The notes under the pieces are model-generated. The model was not told the origin of the DNA. It ran no database searches and saw nothing but the letters and a program-made list of their open reading frames with translations. From Rhodospirillaceae bacterium bin65 (GTDB lineage: Bacteria > Pseudomonadota > Alphaproteobacteria > Bin65), in the NCBI GenBank assembly GCA_002238725.1, contig MPMX01000002.1:124001-188000 (forward strand): DNA of 64,000 nucleotides, in the 5' to 3' direction. The translations under genes were made by a program, and so were the position numbers. Positions 49,649 through 58,363 of the stretch are shown here, piece by piece; position 1 is the stretch's first letter; every line of letters begins with the position of its first letter.

Positions 49649-49739
49649 ACCGGTGTTGCAATAATGACACAGCCGGCGACGCGCCTTGGAATCGCCGCGA
49701 AACCGCCGCTACAATCGGCCGATGATCAGGGAGTTCCGT

Positions 49740-50252
49740 ATGAAATCTTTACTGGCGCCGGCGCTTGCCGGCCTGCTGCTTCTGGTGTCGACCGCGGCGG
49801 CGCCGGCCCAGTCCCGCCTTGTCTTCGACGTCACCACGATCGAAGTGGTGACGAAAAAGAAGCGCTACAAATGGCGCGTCCAGCAGGCCATTTCAGCCCC
49901 GCAGATGGCGCAGGGCCTGATGTTCCGCAAAGAGCTCGACCCATGGAAGGGCATGCTGTTCGATTTCGGCAACCCGGTCCTTGCGCGGATGTGGATGAAG
50001 AACACCGAAATCCCGCTCGACATCCTGTTCATAAAGGCCGACGGCACGATCGAAAGCATCGGTTTTGGCGAGCCCTTCTCGCTCAAAATCGTCCGCTCGG
50101 GAGCCCCGGTGCGCGCCGTATTGGAAATCCTGCACGGAACGGCGGAGAAGCTGGACATTGAACCCGGCGACAGAATCCGGCACGAAATGTTCGGCACGCC
50201 GCTCAAGAAACTGCCGAGCTACAAGCCGAAATCGCTGCGCAAGAAGGGCTGA
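49740..50252 (+). CDS. Exported DUF192 protein
   Basis: A 170-residue protein with a signal peptide ([20 protein letters not shown]) and a DUF192 domain: [33 protein letters not shown] and [13 protein letters not shown] are the conserved strands. Function is not established. I chose the ATG with GGGAG 7 bp upstream over an in-frame ATG 18 bp earlier. Confidence 0.92.
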   Translation: MKSLLAPALAGLLLLVSTAAAPAQSRLVFDVTTIEVVTKKKRYKWRVQQAISAPQMAQGLMFRKELDPWKGMLFDFGNPVLARMWMKNTEIPLDILFIKADGTIESIGFGEPFSLKIVRSGAPVRAVLEILHGTAEKLDIEPGDRIRHEMFGTPLKKLPSYKPKSLRKKG

Positions 50253-50292
50253 CCCAGGCCGCCCGACCAGCCCCCCGAACCGGAACACCGCC

Positions 50293-51693
50293 ATGAGCGA
50301 TCTGTGGAAGAAGACCGCGACGGAGGTCGTCGCGCTGTTGAAGGCCGGCGCGGTTTCGCCCGCCGGGCTTCTGGACGTGCTGCGCGCGCGCATCGAAACC
50401 GTGGACGGCGCGGTCAACGCCCTGCCGACGCTGTGCTGGGACCGGGCTTCGGCCGCCGCCGAACGGGCCGGCCGGGCGAGCGTGCTGGCCGGCCTGCCGG
50501 TCGCCATCAAGGATCTGGCGCCGGTCGCCGGCGTGCGCACGACCTTCGGATCGCCGATCTTCGCCGACAACGTGCCGTCCCATTCGGACTATGTCGTCGA
50601 GCGGCTGGAAGCGCAGGGCGGCGTTGTCTACGCCAAGTCCAACACGCCGGAGTTCGGCGCCGGTGCGAACACCTTCAACCCGGTGTTCGGCATCACACGC
50701 AACCCGTGGGACACCCGGATGAGCGCCGCCGGTTCTTCCGGCGGCTCGGCGGTCGCGCTGGCCACCGGGACTGCGTGGCTCGCACATGGCTCGGACCTGG
50801 GCGGCAGCCTGAGGACGCCGGCCGGCTTCAATGCGGTCGTCGGGCTGCGGCCGAGCCCCGGCCTCGTCCCGACCGGGCCGGACCTGCTCGCATACCAGAA
50901 TCTGGCCGTCGAAGGGCCGATGGGGCGGACGGTCGCCGACGTGGCCCTGATGCTGGACGCGATGAGCGGCATCGATCCGCGGGACCCGCGCAGCTTCGCG
51001 CCGATGGTATCGTCCTGTGCCGGAGCCTTGAACGAACATCCCGAAATGCTCCGGGTCGCATGGACGCCCGACCTGGGAACAACGGTCGTCGACCCGGAAA
51101 TCAGGGCCGTCTGCGCCGAAGCGGTCGCCGGATTCGGCAGCCTCGGAGCGTTTGTCGAAGAGGCCTGCCCCGACTTTGCCGGCGCCTACGACTGTTTCCA
51201 GACCCTGCGGGCGGCCTTCTTTGCCGGCCGGGCCGCACCGTTGCTGGAAGCGCATCGCGACAAGCTGAAGCCCGACGTCATCTGGAATATCGAGAAGGGC
51301 CTGGCGCTGACCGCCGACGAGATCGGCCGCGCCGAACGCGAACGCTCAGCACTCTACGAACGGATCGGCGCCTTCATGGCCGACTACGACATCCTGGCCT
51401 GCCCGGTCATGCAGGCCCGGCCCTATCCGGTGGAGCAGACCTATGTCGAGGAAATCGCCGGCCAAAGGATGGCGAGCTACATCGACTGGATCGCGATCAC
51501 CTTCTCGATCACGCTGACCGGACTGCCGGCGCTCTCGCTGCCCTGCGGCTTTACCGAAGACGGATTGCCGGTCGGCCTTCAGCTCGTCGGCCGGCATCGC
51601 GGCGAGGCCGCCCTGCTCGCCGCCGCAGCGCAACTGGAAGAGCTGTTGGGGCTGGCCTCGCAGGTCCCGATCGACCCGGTCGTCCGGCATTAG
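50293..51693 (+). CDS. Amidase-signature family hydrolase
   Basis: A 466-residue amidase. The Ser-cisSer-Lys triad is K73 (LPVAIKDLAP), the serine pair in SAAGSSGGSAVA (about 148-149) and S172 (HGSDLGGSLRTPA). Substrates in this family range from indoleacetamide to aryl acylamides. It may share a transcript with the DUF192 gene 40 bp upstream. Confidence 0.92.
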   Translation: MSDLWKKTATEVVALLKAGAVSPAGLLDVLRARIETVDGAVNALPTLCWDRASAAAERAGRASVLAGLPVAIKDLAPVAGVRTTFGSPIFADNVPSHSDYVVERLEAQGGVVYAKSNTPEFGAGANTFNPVFGITRNPWDTRMSAAGSSGGSAVALATGTAWLAHGSDLGGSLRTPAGFNAVVGLRPSPGLVPTGPDLLAYQNLAVEGPMGRTVADVALMLDAMSGIDPRDPRSFAPMVSSCAGALNEHPEMLRVAWTPDLGTTVVDPEIRAVCAEAVAGFGSLGAFVEEACPDFAGAYDCFQTLRAAFFAGRAAPLLEAHRDKLKPDVIWNIEKGLALTADEIGRAERERSALYERIGAFMADYDILACPVMQARPYPVEQTYVEEIAGQRMASYIDWIAITFSITLTGLPALSLPCGFTEDGLPVGLQLVGRHRGEAALLAAAAQLEELLGLASQVPIDPVVRH

Positions 51694-51835
51694 CCCTGCC
51701 CGCGGCGGCGGGACGCGTGGAACCGGGCCACTCCGCGCGTATGTTGGAGACGTAGTCGTTTCCGTGTCGCCGGGCCGGCGCGCCCGTCCCGAAATCGTGC
51801 ATCTTCGACACCACCGAAAAGAGAGAGGGTTTGGA

Positions 51836-52318
51836 ATGACAGTCAGCGTTGGAGACAAAATCCCGTCCGCGAAGATCAAGACCATGACGGCCGACGGCAT
51901 GTCGGAGGTCGATACCGCAGAATTTTTTGCCGGCAGGAAAGTGGTGATGTTTGCCGTGCCCGGCGCCTTCACCCCGACCTGTTCGGCCAAGCACCTGCCC
52001 GGCTTCATCGAGAATGTTGCAGACCTGAAGGGCAAGGGCGTTGACGAGATCGCCTGTATTTCCGTCAACGACGCGTTCGTCATGGACGCCTGGGGCAAGT
52101 CGCAGAACGCCGGCAGCGACATCGCGATGCTGGCCGACGGCAACGGCGACTTCACCAAGGCCATGGGACTGGAGATGGACGGCTCGGGCTTCGGGCTCGG
52201 CACCCGCAGCCAGCGCTACGCCCTTGTCGCCGACAACGGGACGATCACGACCCTGAACGTCGAGCAGCCCGGCGCGTTCGACGTATCGCGGGCCGAAGCG
52301 ATTCTCGCCGCTCTGTAA
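51836..52318 (+). CDS. Peroxiredoxin, Prx5 type
   Basis: A 160-residue thiol peroxidase. The peroxidatic Cys49 lies in VPGAFTPTCSAKHLPG, the hallmark of the Prx5/type II group, which usually takes electrons from glutaredoxin or glutathione. No fused glutaredoxin domain is present. The grxC gene is 29 kb away. GAGAGAGGG precedes the ATG. Confidence 0.95.
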   Translation: MTVSVGDKIPSAKIKTMTADGMSEVDTAEFFAGRKVVMFAVPGAFTPTCSAKHLPGFIENVADLKGKGVDEIACISVNDAFVMDAWGKSQNAGSDIAMLADGNGDFTKAMGLEMDGSGFGLGTRSQRYALVADNGTITTLNVEQPGAFDVSRAEAILAAL

Positions 52319-52340
52319 ACTTCCTCCGCATTGCCGGGTT

Positions 52341-52373
52341 CTGTAGGGGAGGGTTTCAAACCCTCCCCTACAG
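52341..52373. repeat. 33-bp perfect palindromic repeat
   Basis: CTGTAGGGGAGGGTTT and its exact inverse flank a single central base. The GTAGGGGxGGGTTT...CCCTCCCCTAC type of palindrome is a known class of dispersed bacterial repeat. It sits 22 bp after the peroxiredoxin stop. There is no U-tract, so it is not a standard terminator, though a hairpin would form in the transcript. Confidence 0.75.
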
Positions 52374-52463
52374 CGTTACTGGGAGCGCACATCGGCCAAG
52401 CCTTTCTTTTCTCTCCATTTTCCATTATGATCGAACGATAAAAAACAGTTGCAGAGGGCGCAC

Positions 52464-53036
52464 ATGGCCCGACCGCGCAGTTTCGATGCCGGCGACGTGC
52501 TGGACAAGGCCAAGGCCATTTTCTGGGCGAAAGGCTTTGAAGGATCTTCGATCAGCGATCTGGCGGCGGCGACCGGCCTCAAGACCGGTAGCCTCTACAA
52601 CGGCTTCGGCGACAAGCATTCGCTGTATCTGAAAACCCTCGACAGGTATCGCGAAAAGGAAGTCGCTGCAGCCGTCGGGTGGATCGAACGCCAGGACTGC
52701 CGCGGCGCCGAAGCGGTCGCCGGTTTCCTCAAGATGATCGCCGCGCAAGTCGAATCCGGCGCCTACCGCAACGGCTGCTTCCTGTGCAATGCAGCGGTCG
52801 ATCAAGCGCCGCACGATCCTGCGATCGCTGCCCGCGTCAGCGCCAACATGGCCCCGCTGCGCCAGGTATTCCACGAGCAGTTGAAGAGAGACCCGCGCAC
52901 CGCAGAAGCGGCCGCAATCCTCGCCGATTTTGCGCTGGCCGCCTATCTCGGCATGTTCGTGATGATCCGCGGCGGCGCCGACGGCGCCATGGTGCGAAGG
53001 GCCGTTTCGGTCACCAGCGCGGCGCTCAGCGTCTGA
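52464..53036 (+). CDS. TetR-family regulator
   Basis: A 190-residue repressor with the helix-turn-helix SSISDLAAATGLKTGSLYNGFGDKHSLYLK (about 29-58), and an N-terminal MARPRSF typical of the subgroup related to NemR/AcuR. C-terminal pocket residues include YRNGCFLCNAA with two cysteines that could sense electrophiles or oxidants. A partly symmetric TTATGATCGAACGATAA lies about 40 bp upstream. The ATG at 52464 is preferred to one 15 bp earlier. Confidence 0.88.
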   Translation: MARPRSFDAGDVLDKAKAIFWAKGFEGSSISDLAAATGLKTGSLYNGFGDKHSLYLKTLDRYREKEVAAAVGWIERQDCRGAEAVAGFLKMIAAQVESGAYRNGCFLCNAAVDQAPHDPAIAARVSANMAPLRQVFHEQLKRDPRTAEAAAILADFALAAYLGMFVMIRGGADGAMVRRAVSVTSAALSV

Positions 53037-53098
53037 GAGGCCGCATCGCGGCTCCGTTCTGTAGCGCGCCCGGCAAACGCCGGTTATAGAACACTGCT

Positions 53099-54490
53099 AT
53101 GGAGACCTCGTTCGACGCCGCCACGCAGACCGCGCCGGAAATCGCTGCCGGCGCGACGCCCATCTCGGTGTTTGATGAAGCGGCGCTGAAAACCTGGCTT
53201 GCCGGACAGCCGCCGGAGACCAGCGCATGGGTGCAATCGACGGGCTTCGAGGCGAAAGTCGGCTCGGTCTGTGCAGTTCCCGGTAAAGACGGCAGGATCG
53301 ACCGCATTCTGTGCGGCCGGGACGAGGATACGCCCGACATTTGGCGCCTGGCGGCCCTGCCCGACCACCTGCCGGTCGACGACTATGCGCTCGACTTCGG
53401 CGCCGATCCGGCGCAGGCCGCACTGGGCTGGATGCTCGGCGCCTACCGGTTCGACCGGTACAAGACTGCGGAGAAGGCCAAACGACCGATCCTCGGCCTG
53501 CCGGACGACGTCGACCGCCGGCGGCTTGCCGCCACTGTCGAGGCGATGTTTCTGGCGCGCGATCTGATCAACACGCCCGCCGAAGACATGAAACCCAGCG
53601 ATCTGGCCACCGCCGCCGGAGCCGTCGCCGAGCGCTACGGCGCCGAATTTCGCGTTACGGCGGGCGCGGATTTGCTGGAGCGGAACTATCCCGCAATCCA
53701 TGCGGTCGGCCGGGCCGCCGCGGACGCGCCGCGCCTGATCGACCTGACATGGGGCGATCCCGGCGGTCCGAAGGTTACGCTGGTCGGCAAGGGTGTGTGT
53801 TTCGACAGCGGCGGCCTGGGCATCAAGCCGGCGGCGGGCATGAAGCTGATGAAAAAGGATATGGGCGGCGCGGCCTCAGTGCTCGGCCTCGCCGGCATGA
53901 TCATGGCGCTCAATCTGCCGGTGCGCCTGCGCCTGCTGATCCCGGCGGTTGAGAACGCCATTGCCGGCAACGCCTACCGGCCAATGGACGTGATAAGGAC
54001 GCGCAAGGGCCTGACCGTGGAAATCGGCCACACCGACGCCGAAGGCCGGGTCATCCTGTGCGATGCGCTGGCCGACGCGGCGTGCGAGGAACCGGACCTG
54101 CTGCTGGACGTCGCCACGCTGACCGGCGCCGCCCGGGTGGCGCTGGGAACGGAACTGCCGGCCCTGTTCTGCAACGACGACGGCCTGGCGCAGGATATCC
54201 TGGCCCATGGCGAGGCCTCGGACGATCCGCTATGGCGCCTGCCCCTGTGGCCGGGCTATCGCAAGCTGATCGAAGGCGAGGCCGGCGACATCACCAACGC
54301 CCCGGAGGGCCCGTTCGGCGGCGCGATCACCGCCGCCCTGTTCCTGGAACGCTTCGTCGGCGGCGCGGCCCGCTGGGCGCATATCGACACCATGGGATGG
54401 AACACGACCGCCCGGCCCGGCCGGCCGAAGGGCGGCGAAGCGCTGGCTCTGCGCGCCCTTTTTGCCGCGATCGAAGACCGTTACGCCTGA
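53099..54490 (+). CDS. Leucyl aminopeptidase family (M17)
   Basis: A 463-residue dizinc aminopeptidase. The catalytic domain shows NTPAEDMKPSDLA, GKGVCFDSGGLGIKPA with the first metal/Lys set, KDMGGAASVLGL, and HTDAEGRVILCDALA where most members have NTDAEGRL. LDVATLTGAA completes the family pattern. It frees N-terminal residues in peptide turnover. It is tail to tail with the ghrA-like gene, 29 bp apart. Confidence 0.93.
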   Translation: METSFDAATQTAPEIAAGATPISVFDEAALKTWLAGQPPETSAWVQSTGFEAKVGSVCAVPGKDGRIDRILCGRDEDTPDIWRLAALPDHLPVDDYALDFGADPAQAALGWMLGAYRFDRYKTAEKAKRPILGLPDDVDRRRLAATVEAMFLARDLINTPAEDMKPSDLATAAGAVAERYGAEFRVTAGADLLERNYPAIHAVGRAAADAPRLIDLTWGDPGGPKVTLVGKGVCFDSGGLGIKPAAGMKLMKKDMGGAASVLGLAGMIMALNLPVRLRLLIPAVENAIAGNAYRPMDVIRTRKGLTVEIGHTDAEGRVILCDALADAACEEPDLLLDVATLTGAARVALGTELPALFCNDDGLAQDILAHGEASDDPLWRLPLWPGYRKLIEGEAGDITNAPEGPFGGAITAALFLERFVGGAARWAHIDTMGWNTTARPGRPKGGEALALRALFAAIEDRYA

Positions 54491-54519
54491 CGGCCCGGCG
54501 TCCGCCTGCGGGCGCCGCG

Positions 54520-55464
54520 TCAATACCCGCGTGCGGGATCGACGATGTTGTTCGGCGGTTCGCCCCGCTCCACCCGGCGGTAATTTTCCGCAACCTCTGC
54601 CGCTGCCGTAACGGGGTTCGTGATGCCGGCATTGTGCGGCGTGAGGCGGATCTTCGGATGGGTCCAGAAGGGATGGTCTTTCGGCAGGGGCTCCTCCCGG
54701 AACACGTCCAGCTTGGCAAATTTCAGCTTCCGCCCGTCCAGGGCGGCGATCAGGTCCGCGTCGACGACGTGGCCGCCGCGCGCCGCATTGATGATGCCGC
54801 CTCCGACCGGCATCAACGCGAGAGCCCGGGCATCGAGGATGCCTTCGGTCTCGGGAGTCAGCGGCAGCAGGCAGACGATGATCTCCGAGCGCTGCATAAA
54901 GGCGTCGAAGCCGTCAGCGCCATGAAAGCCGGCGACGCCCGGGATGTCTTTCGGCGTCCGGCTCCAGCCGGCAACGTCGAAGTCCAGCAGTTTCAGCTTG
55001 CGGGCGGTATCGGCGCCGATCGCGCCGACGCCCATCACGCCGACCCGGCGCGTGCTCGCCGCCGGATGGGACACCGGGTTCCAGCGATTTGCCGCCTGGT
55101 CCCGGTCGTAGCGGTCGGCGTCGCGGTGGTAATGCAGCACGCTGTGCACGCAATACTCGCTCATCCGCGCCACGAGGTCGGGATCGACAAGGCGCGCCAC
55201 CGGCACGCCCGCCGGCAGGTCGTCATGCTTGAAGATATGATCGACGCCCATGCCCAGCGACTGGATCAGCCTCAGGCGCGGCAGGCCGGCGAGCAGGCCC
55301 GGCGGCGGATCCCAGACCAGGGCGGCGGTTATGTCCCGGACATCGCCGAGCTCGTCGGGATACAGCCGCACCTCGATCCCGCCCGGCTGCCCGCTCAGCA
55401 GTTCGCGCCATTTGCCGAAATAGGGGTCCATGTCGCCCCAGGACGAGGCCAAGAGCAGTGTCAT
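54520..55464 (-). CDS. D-2-hydroxyacid dehydrogenase, GhrA-like
   Basis: A 314-residue NAD(P)-dependent reductase of the glyoxylate/hydroxypyruvate reductase A group. The Rossmann motif is GVMGVGAIGADTARKL, followed by the conserved Arg in NAARGGHV, the Glu in VFREEPLP and the catalytic His in LTPHNAGIT. It lies 37 bp after yejF in the same direction, perhaps the last gene of that run. Confidence 0.9.
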   Translation of the reverse strand: MTLLLASSWGDMDPYFGKWRELLSGQPGGIEVRLYPDELGDVRDITAALVWDPPPGLLAGLPRLRLIQSLGMGVDHIFKHDDLPAGVPVARLVDPDLVARMSEYCVHSVLHYHRDADRYDRDQAANRWNPVSHPAASTRRVGVMGVGAIGADTARKLKLLDFDVAGWSRTPKDIPGVAGFHGADGFDAFMQRSEIIVCLLPLTPETEGILDARALALMPVGGGIINAARGGHVVDADLIAALDGRKLKFAKLDVFREEPLPKDHPFWTHPKIRLTPHNAGITNPVTAAAEVAENYRRVERGEPPNNIVDPARGY

Positions 55465-55501
55465 TGTCGAGGCGTCCTCTTTCGTGTCCCGCCGCAGGCC
55501 T

Positions 55502-57130
55502 TCACGCCGCGACAATACCGGTTTCGTCGGCCTTGAAGTCGAATGCCGCATCCATCAGCGCCCTTGTATAGGGCTCCTGCGGATTGTCGAGCACCGCCCC
55601 GGCCGGTCCCTGTTCCACGACCTTGCCGTCGCGCATGACGATCACCTGGTGGCTCATGGCCCGGACGACCTTCAGATCGTGGCTGATGAACAGATAGGCG
55701 AGATCGTGGTCGCGCTGGAGCTGGTGCAGCAGATCGATGATCTGGCTCTGCACGGACCGGTCGAGCGCAGAGGTCGGCTCGTCCAGCACCACGACCTTCG
55801 GCTTGAGCACGATGGCGCGGGCGATCGAGACGCGCTGGCGCTGGCCGCCGGAAAATTCGTGCGGATACCGGTGGCGGGTGTCGGGATCGAGGCCGGTCTC
55901 CACCAGGGCGTCGACAACCGCCCGCTCGCGCTCTTCGGGGTTGCCCAGACCGTGGATTTTCAACCCTTCCTCGACGATTTCGCCGACCGACAGCCGCGGG
56001 CTCAGGCTGCCGAACGGATCCTGGAACACGATCTGCATCTCGCGCCGCAGCGGGCGCAGCGCCTTCCACCCCAGGCCCTGGATATCCTGGCCCTGGTAGA
56101 CAATCGGCCCGCGGCTCGAGATCAGGCGCAACAGGCCGAGACCGAGGGAAGACTTGCCGGAGCCGCTTTCGCCGACGATGCCGACGGTCTCGCCGGCGCG
56201 GACGCTCAAGGACACGTCGTCGACCGCCTTGATGTGATCGACGGTCCGGCGGAACACGCCGGCCTTGATCGGGTACCAGACCCTGAACCCCTCTGCGGCA
56301 AGCATTTCCGCAGCGCCGTCCGGCACCTCCGGCGGCGCGCCCTTCGGTTCCGAAGTCAGCAGACGCCTTGTGTATTCGTGCTGCGGCCGGCCGAAGACAT
56401 CGGCGACCGCTCCCTCTTCCACCACTTCGCCCAGGCGCATGACGGCAACCCGGTCGGCGAAATGCTCGACGACGCCGAGATCGTGGGTAATGAACAGGAT
56501 GCCGAGGCCCATATCCTTCTGGAGGTCTTTCAGAAGCTGAAGGATCGTCGCCTGGATCGTGACGTCGACGGCCGTCGTCGGCTCATCGGCGATCAGCAGG
56601 TCGGGTTCGTTGGCGAGCGCCATGGCGATCATCACCCGCTGGCGCTGGCCGCCCGACAGTTCGTGCGGGAAGGAGCCGAGCCGCCGCTCCGCTTCCTTGA
56701 TGCCGACTTTCTCCAGCAGTTCGAGTACCCGCTTGCGCGCGGCATCTCTCACCATGCCCTTGTGGATGCGCAAAATTTCGCCGATCTGCTTCTCGACTGT
56801 GTGCAACGGGTTGAGCGCGGTCAGCGGCTCCTGGAAGATCATGGAAATCCGGTTGCCGCGAATCTTGCGCAATACCGGTTTCGAGGCGCCCATGAGCTCT
56901 TCGCCCCGGAATTCGATACTGCCGGACGGGTGGCGCGCCTGCGGATAGGGCAATAGCTGTAGAATCGACAGGGCCGAGACCGATTTTCCTGAGCCGCTTT
57001 CGCCGACGATCGCGAGAGTTTCGCCCTTGTCGACGTGGAAGGACACACCCTTGACGGCACGAACCGTGCCGTCCGGCACCCTGAATTCGACTTTCAGGTC
57101 GTCGACGTTGAGCAGGCGTTCGGCGCTCAT
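55502..57130 (-). CDS. yejF: Peptide ABC transporter ATPase YejF (two fused domains)
   Basis: A 542-residue protein with two complete ABC ATPase domains, the layout of YejF in the YejABEF microcin C/oligopeptide importer. Domain 1 has GESGSGKSVSALS, LSGGQRQRVMIAMAL and LLIADEPTTAVD; domain 2 has GESGSGKSSLGLG, FSGGQRQRVSIARAI and VVLDEPTSALD. The ATG overlaps the yejE stop. Confidence 0.95.
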   Translation of the reverse strand: MSAERLLNVDDLKVEFRVPDGTVRAVKGVSFHVDKGETLAIVGESGSGKSVSALSILQLLPYPQARHPSGSIEFRGEELMGASKPVLRKIRGNRISMIFQEPLTALNPLHTVEKQIGEILRIHKGMVRDAARKRVLELLEKVGIKEAERRLGSFPHELSGGQRQRVMIAMALANEPDLLIADEPTTAVDVTIQATILQLLKDLQKDMGLGILFITHDLGVVEHFADRVAVMRLGEVVEEGAVADVFGRPQHEYTRRLLTSEPKGAPPEVPDGAAEMLAAEGFRVWYPIKAGVFRRTVDHIKAVDDVSLSVRAGETVGIVGESGSGKSSLGLGLLRLISSRGPIVYQGQDIQGLGWKALRPLRREMQIVFQDPFGSLSPRLSVGEIVEEGLKIHGLGNPEERERAVVDALVETGLDPDTRHRYPHEFSGGQRQRVSIARAIVLKPKVVVLDEPTSALDRSVQSQIIDLLHQLQRDHDLAYLFISHDLKVVRAMSHQVIVMRDGKVVEQGPAGAVLDNPQEPYTRALMDAAFDFKADETGIVAA

Positions 57131-58293
57131 GTCGTCCGTCCTGCAGTCGCGAGGCCGGCATCTGCCGTCGGGTAACTCCTGGATTTCGCGGCCGCCGAAT
57201 CGGGGTCCTGCTCCGGAGGCGGCGCAGCGGCGGCAATGCCCTTTCGCGGATCGAAGGCGTCGCGCACCGCCTCGCCTATAAACACCAGCAGGCTCAGCAG
57301 AATGCCCAGAACGAAAAACGCCGTAACGCCGAGCCAGGGTGCTTCGAGGTTCGAGCGGCCCTGCTTCAGCAGTTCGCCCAACGACGGCGAACCGGGCGGC
57401 AGGCCGTAGCCCAGAAAATCGAGCGAGGTGAGCGCGACGATCGAACCCGAGAGAATGAAGGGCATGAAGGTGAGGGTCGCGACCATCGCGTTGGGCAGCA
57501 CATGCTTGAACATGATCGTGACATCGCTCGCGCCCAGGGCCCGGGCCGCGCGGACATAGTCGAAATTGCGCGCCCGAAGAAATTCGGCCCTTACGACGCC
57601 GACCAGCGCCATCCAGCTGAACAGCAGCAGGATAATCAGCAGCCACCAGAAGTTCGGCTCGATGATGGCGGATAAAATGATGAGCAGGTACAGAATCGGG
57701 ACGGATTCCCAGATTTCGATGAAGCGCTGCAGCGACAGGTCTGTCCAGCCGCCGAAATAGCCCTGAACCGCCCCCATAGCGATGCCAATCACCGTGCTGA
57801 GCAGCGTCAGGACAAGTCCGAACAGGACGGACAGCCGGAACCCGTAGATCACCCGGGCCAGCACATCGCGCGCCTGGTCGTCCGTCCCCAGCGGGTTGGC
57901 GGTCGACGGCGGCGTCGGCGACGGATCGGGCAGGCCGATGACCTGGGAATCGTAGCGATACGGGATGAGCGGCCAGATCATCCAGCCCTTTTCGCCGATC
58001 TTTTTCTGCACGAAGCGGTCGGTATAGTCGGTCTCGGTTTCGAACTCGCCGCCGAAGGTCGTTTCGGCGTAGCGGTGGACCGACGGCAGATAGAGGCCAT
58101 CGTCGTACCAGACCGCGATCGGCCGGTCGTTGGCGATCAGTTCGGCGAACAGGCTGAGGAAGAAAAGGACAGCAAATATCCAGAGGGACCAGTAGCCCCG
58201 CCGGTTGGCTCTGAAGTTGGCAAGGCGCCGTGCCGTGACCGGCGTAATCCGCCACCACAGGAACCTGTCCTTCCGGGCCGCCGCGACGCTCAT
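57127..58293 (-). CDS. yejE: Peptide ABC transporter permease YejE
   Basis: A 388-residue permease with one N-terminal helix, a long periplasmic segment (about 60-150, WYDDGLYLPSVHRY and GEKGWMIWPLIPYRYDS) and five C-terminal helices. The EAA coupling loop is YVRAARALGASDVTIMFKHVLPNA. The C-terminal 30 residues are low complexity. The start is reached through a 14-bp tandem repeat that chains stop and start codons from yejB. Confidence 0.95.
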   Translation of the reverse strand: MSVAAARKDRFLWWRITPVTARRLANFRANRRGYWSLWIFAVLFFLSLFAELIANDRPIAVWYDDGLYLPSVHRYAETTFGGEFETETDYTDRFVQKKIGEKGWMIWPLIPYRYDSQVIGLPDPSPTPPSTANPLGTDDQARDVLARVIYGFRLSVLFGLVLTLLSTVIGIAMGAVQGYFGGWTDLSLQRFIEIWESVPILYLLIILSAIIEPNFWWLLIILLLFSWMALVGVVRAEFLRARNFDYVRAARALGASDVTIMFKHVLPNAMVATLTFMPFILSGSIVALTSLDFLGYGLPPGSPSLGELLKQGRSNLEAPWLGVTAFFVLGILLSLLVFIGEAVRDAFDPRKGIAAAAPPPEQDPDSAAAKSRSYPTADAGLATAGRTT

Positions 58294-58363
58294 GCCCGGA
58301 TACTCATGCCCGGATACTCATGTCCGGATACTCATGTCCGGATACTCATGCCCGGATACTCAT
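58294..58363 (-). repeat. Five 14-bp tandem repeats forming stop-start relay
   Basis: The unit on the minus strand is ATGAGTATCCGG(G/A)C, five copies end to end. The yejB stop TGA overlaps the first ATG; each unit then reads ATG AGT ATC CGG (G/A)CA TGA, giving the pentapeptide MSIRA or MSIRT. Its TGA overlaps the next ATG, and the last TGA overlaps the yejE ATG. Units 1, 4 and 5 encode MSIRA, units 2 and 3 MSIRT. The first six bases of yejE (ATGAGC) resemble the unit. Confidence 0.95.

Noticed and set aside
58294..58363. Tandem repeat as a CRISPR-like array
   Set aside because: The unit is 14 bp and repeats end to end with no spacers; it fits slippage expansion of a stop-start junction.
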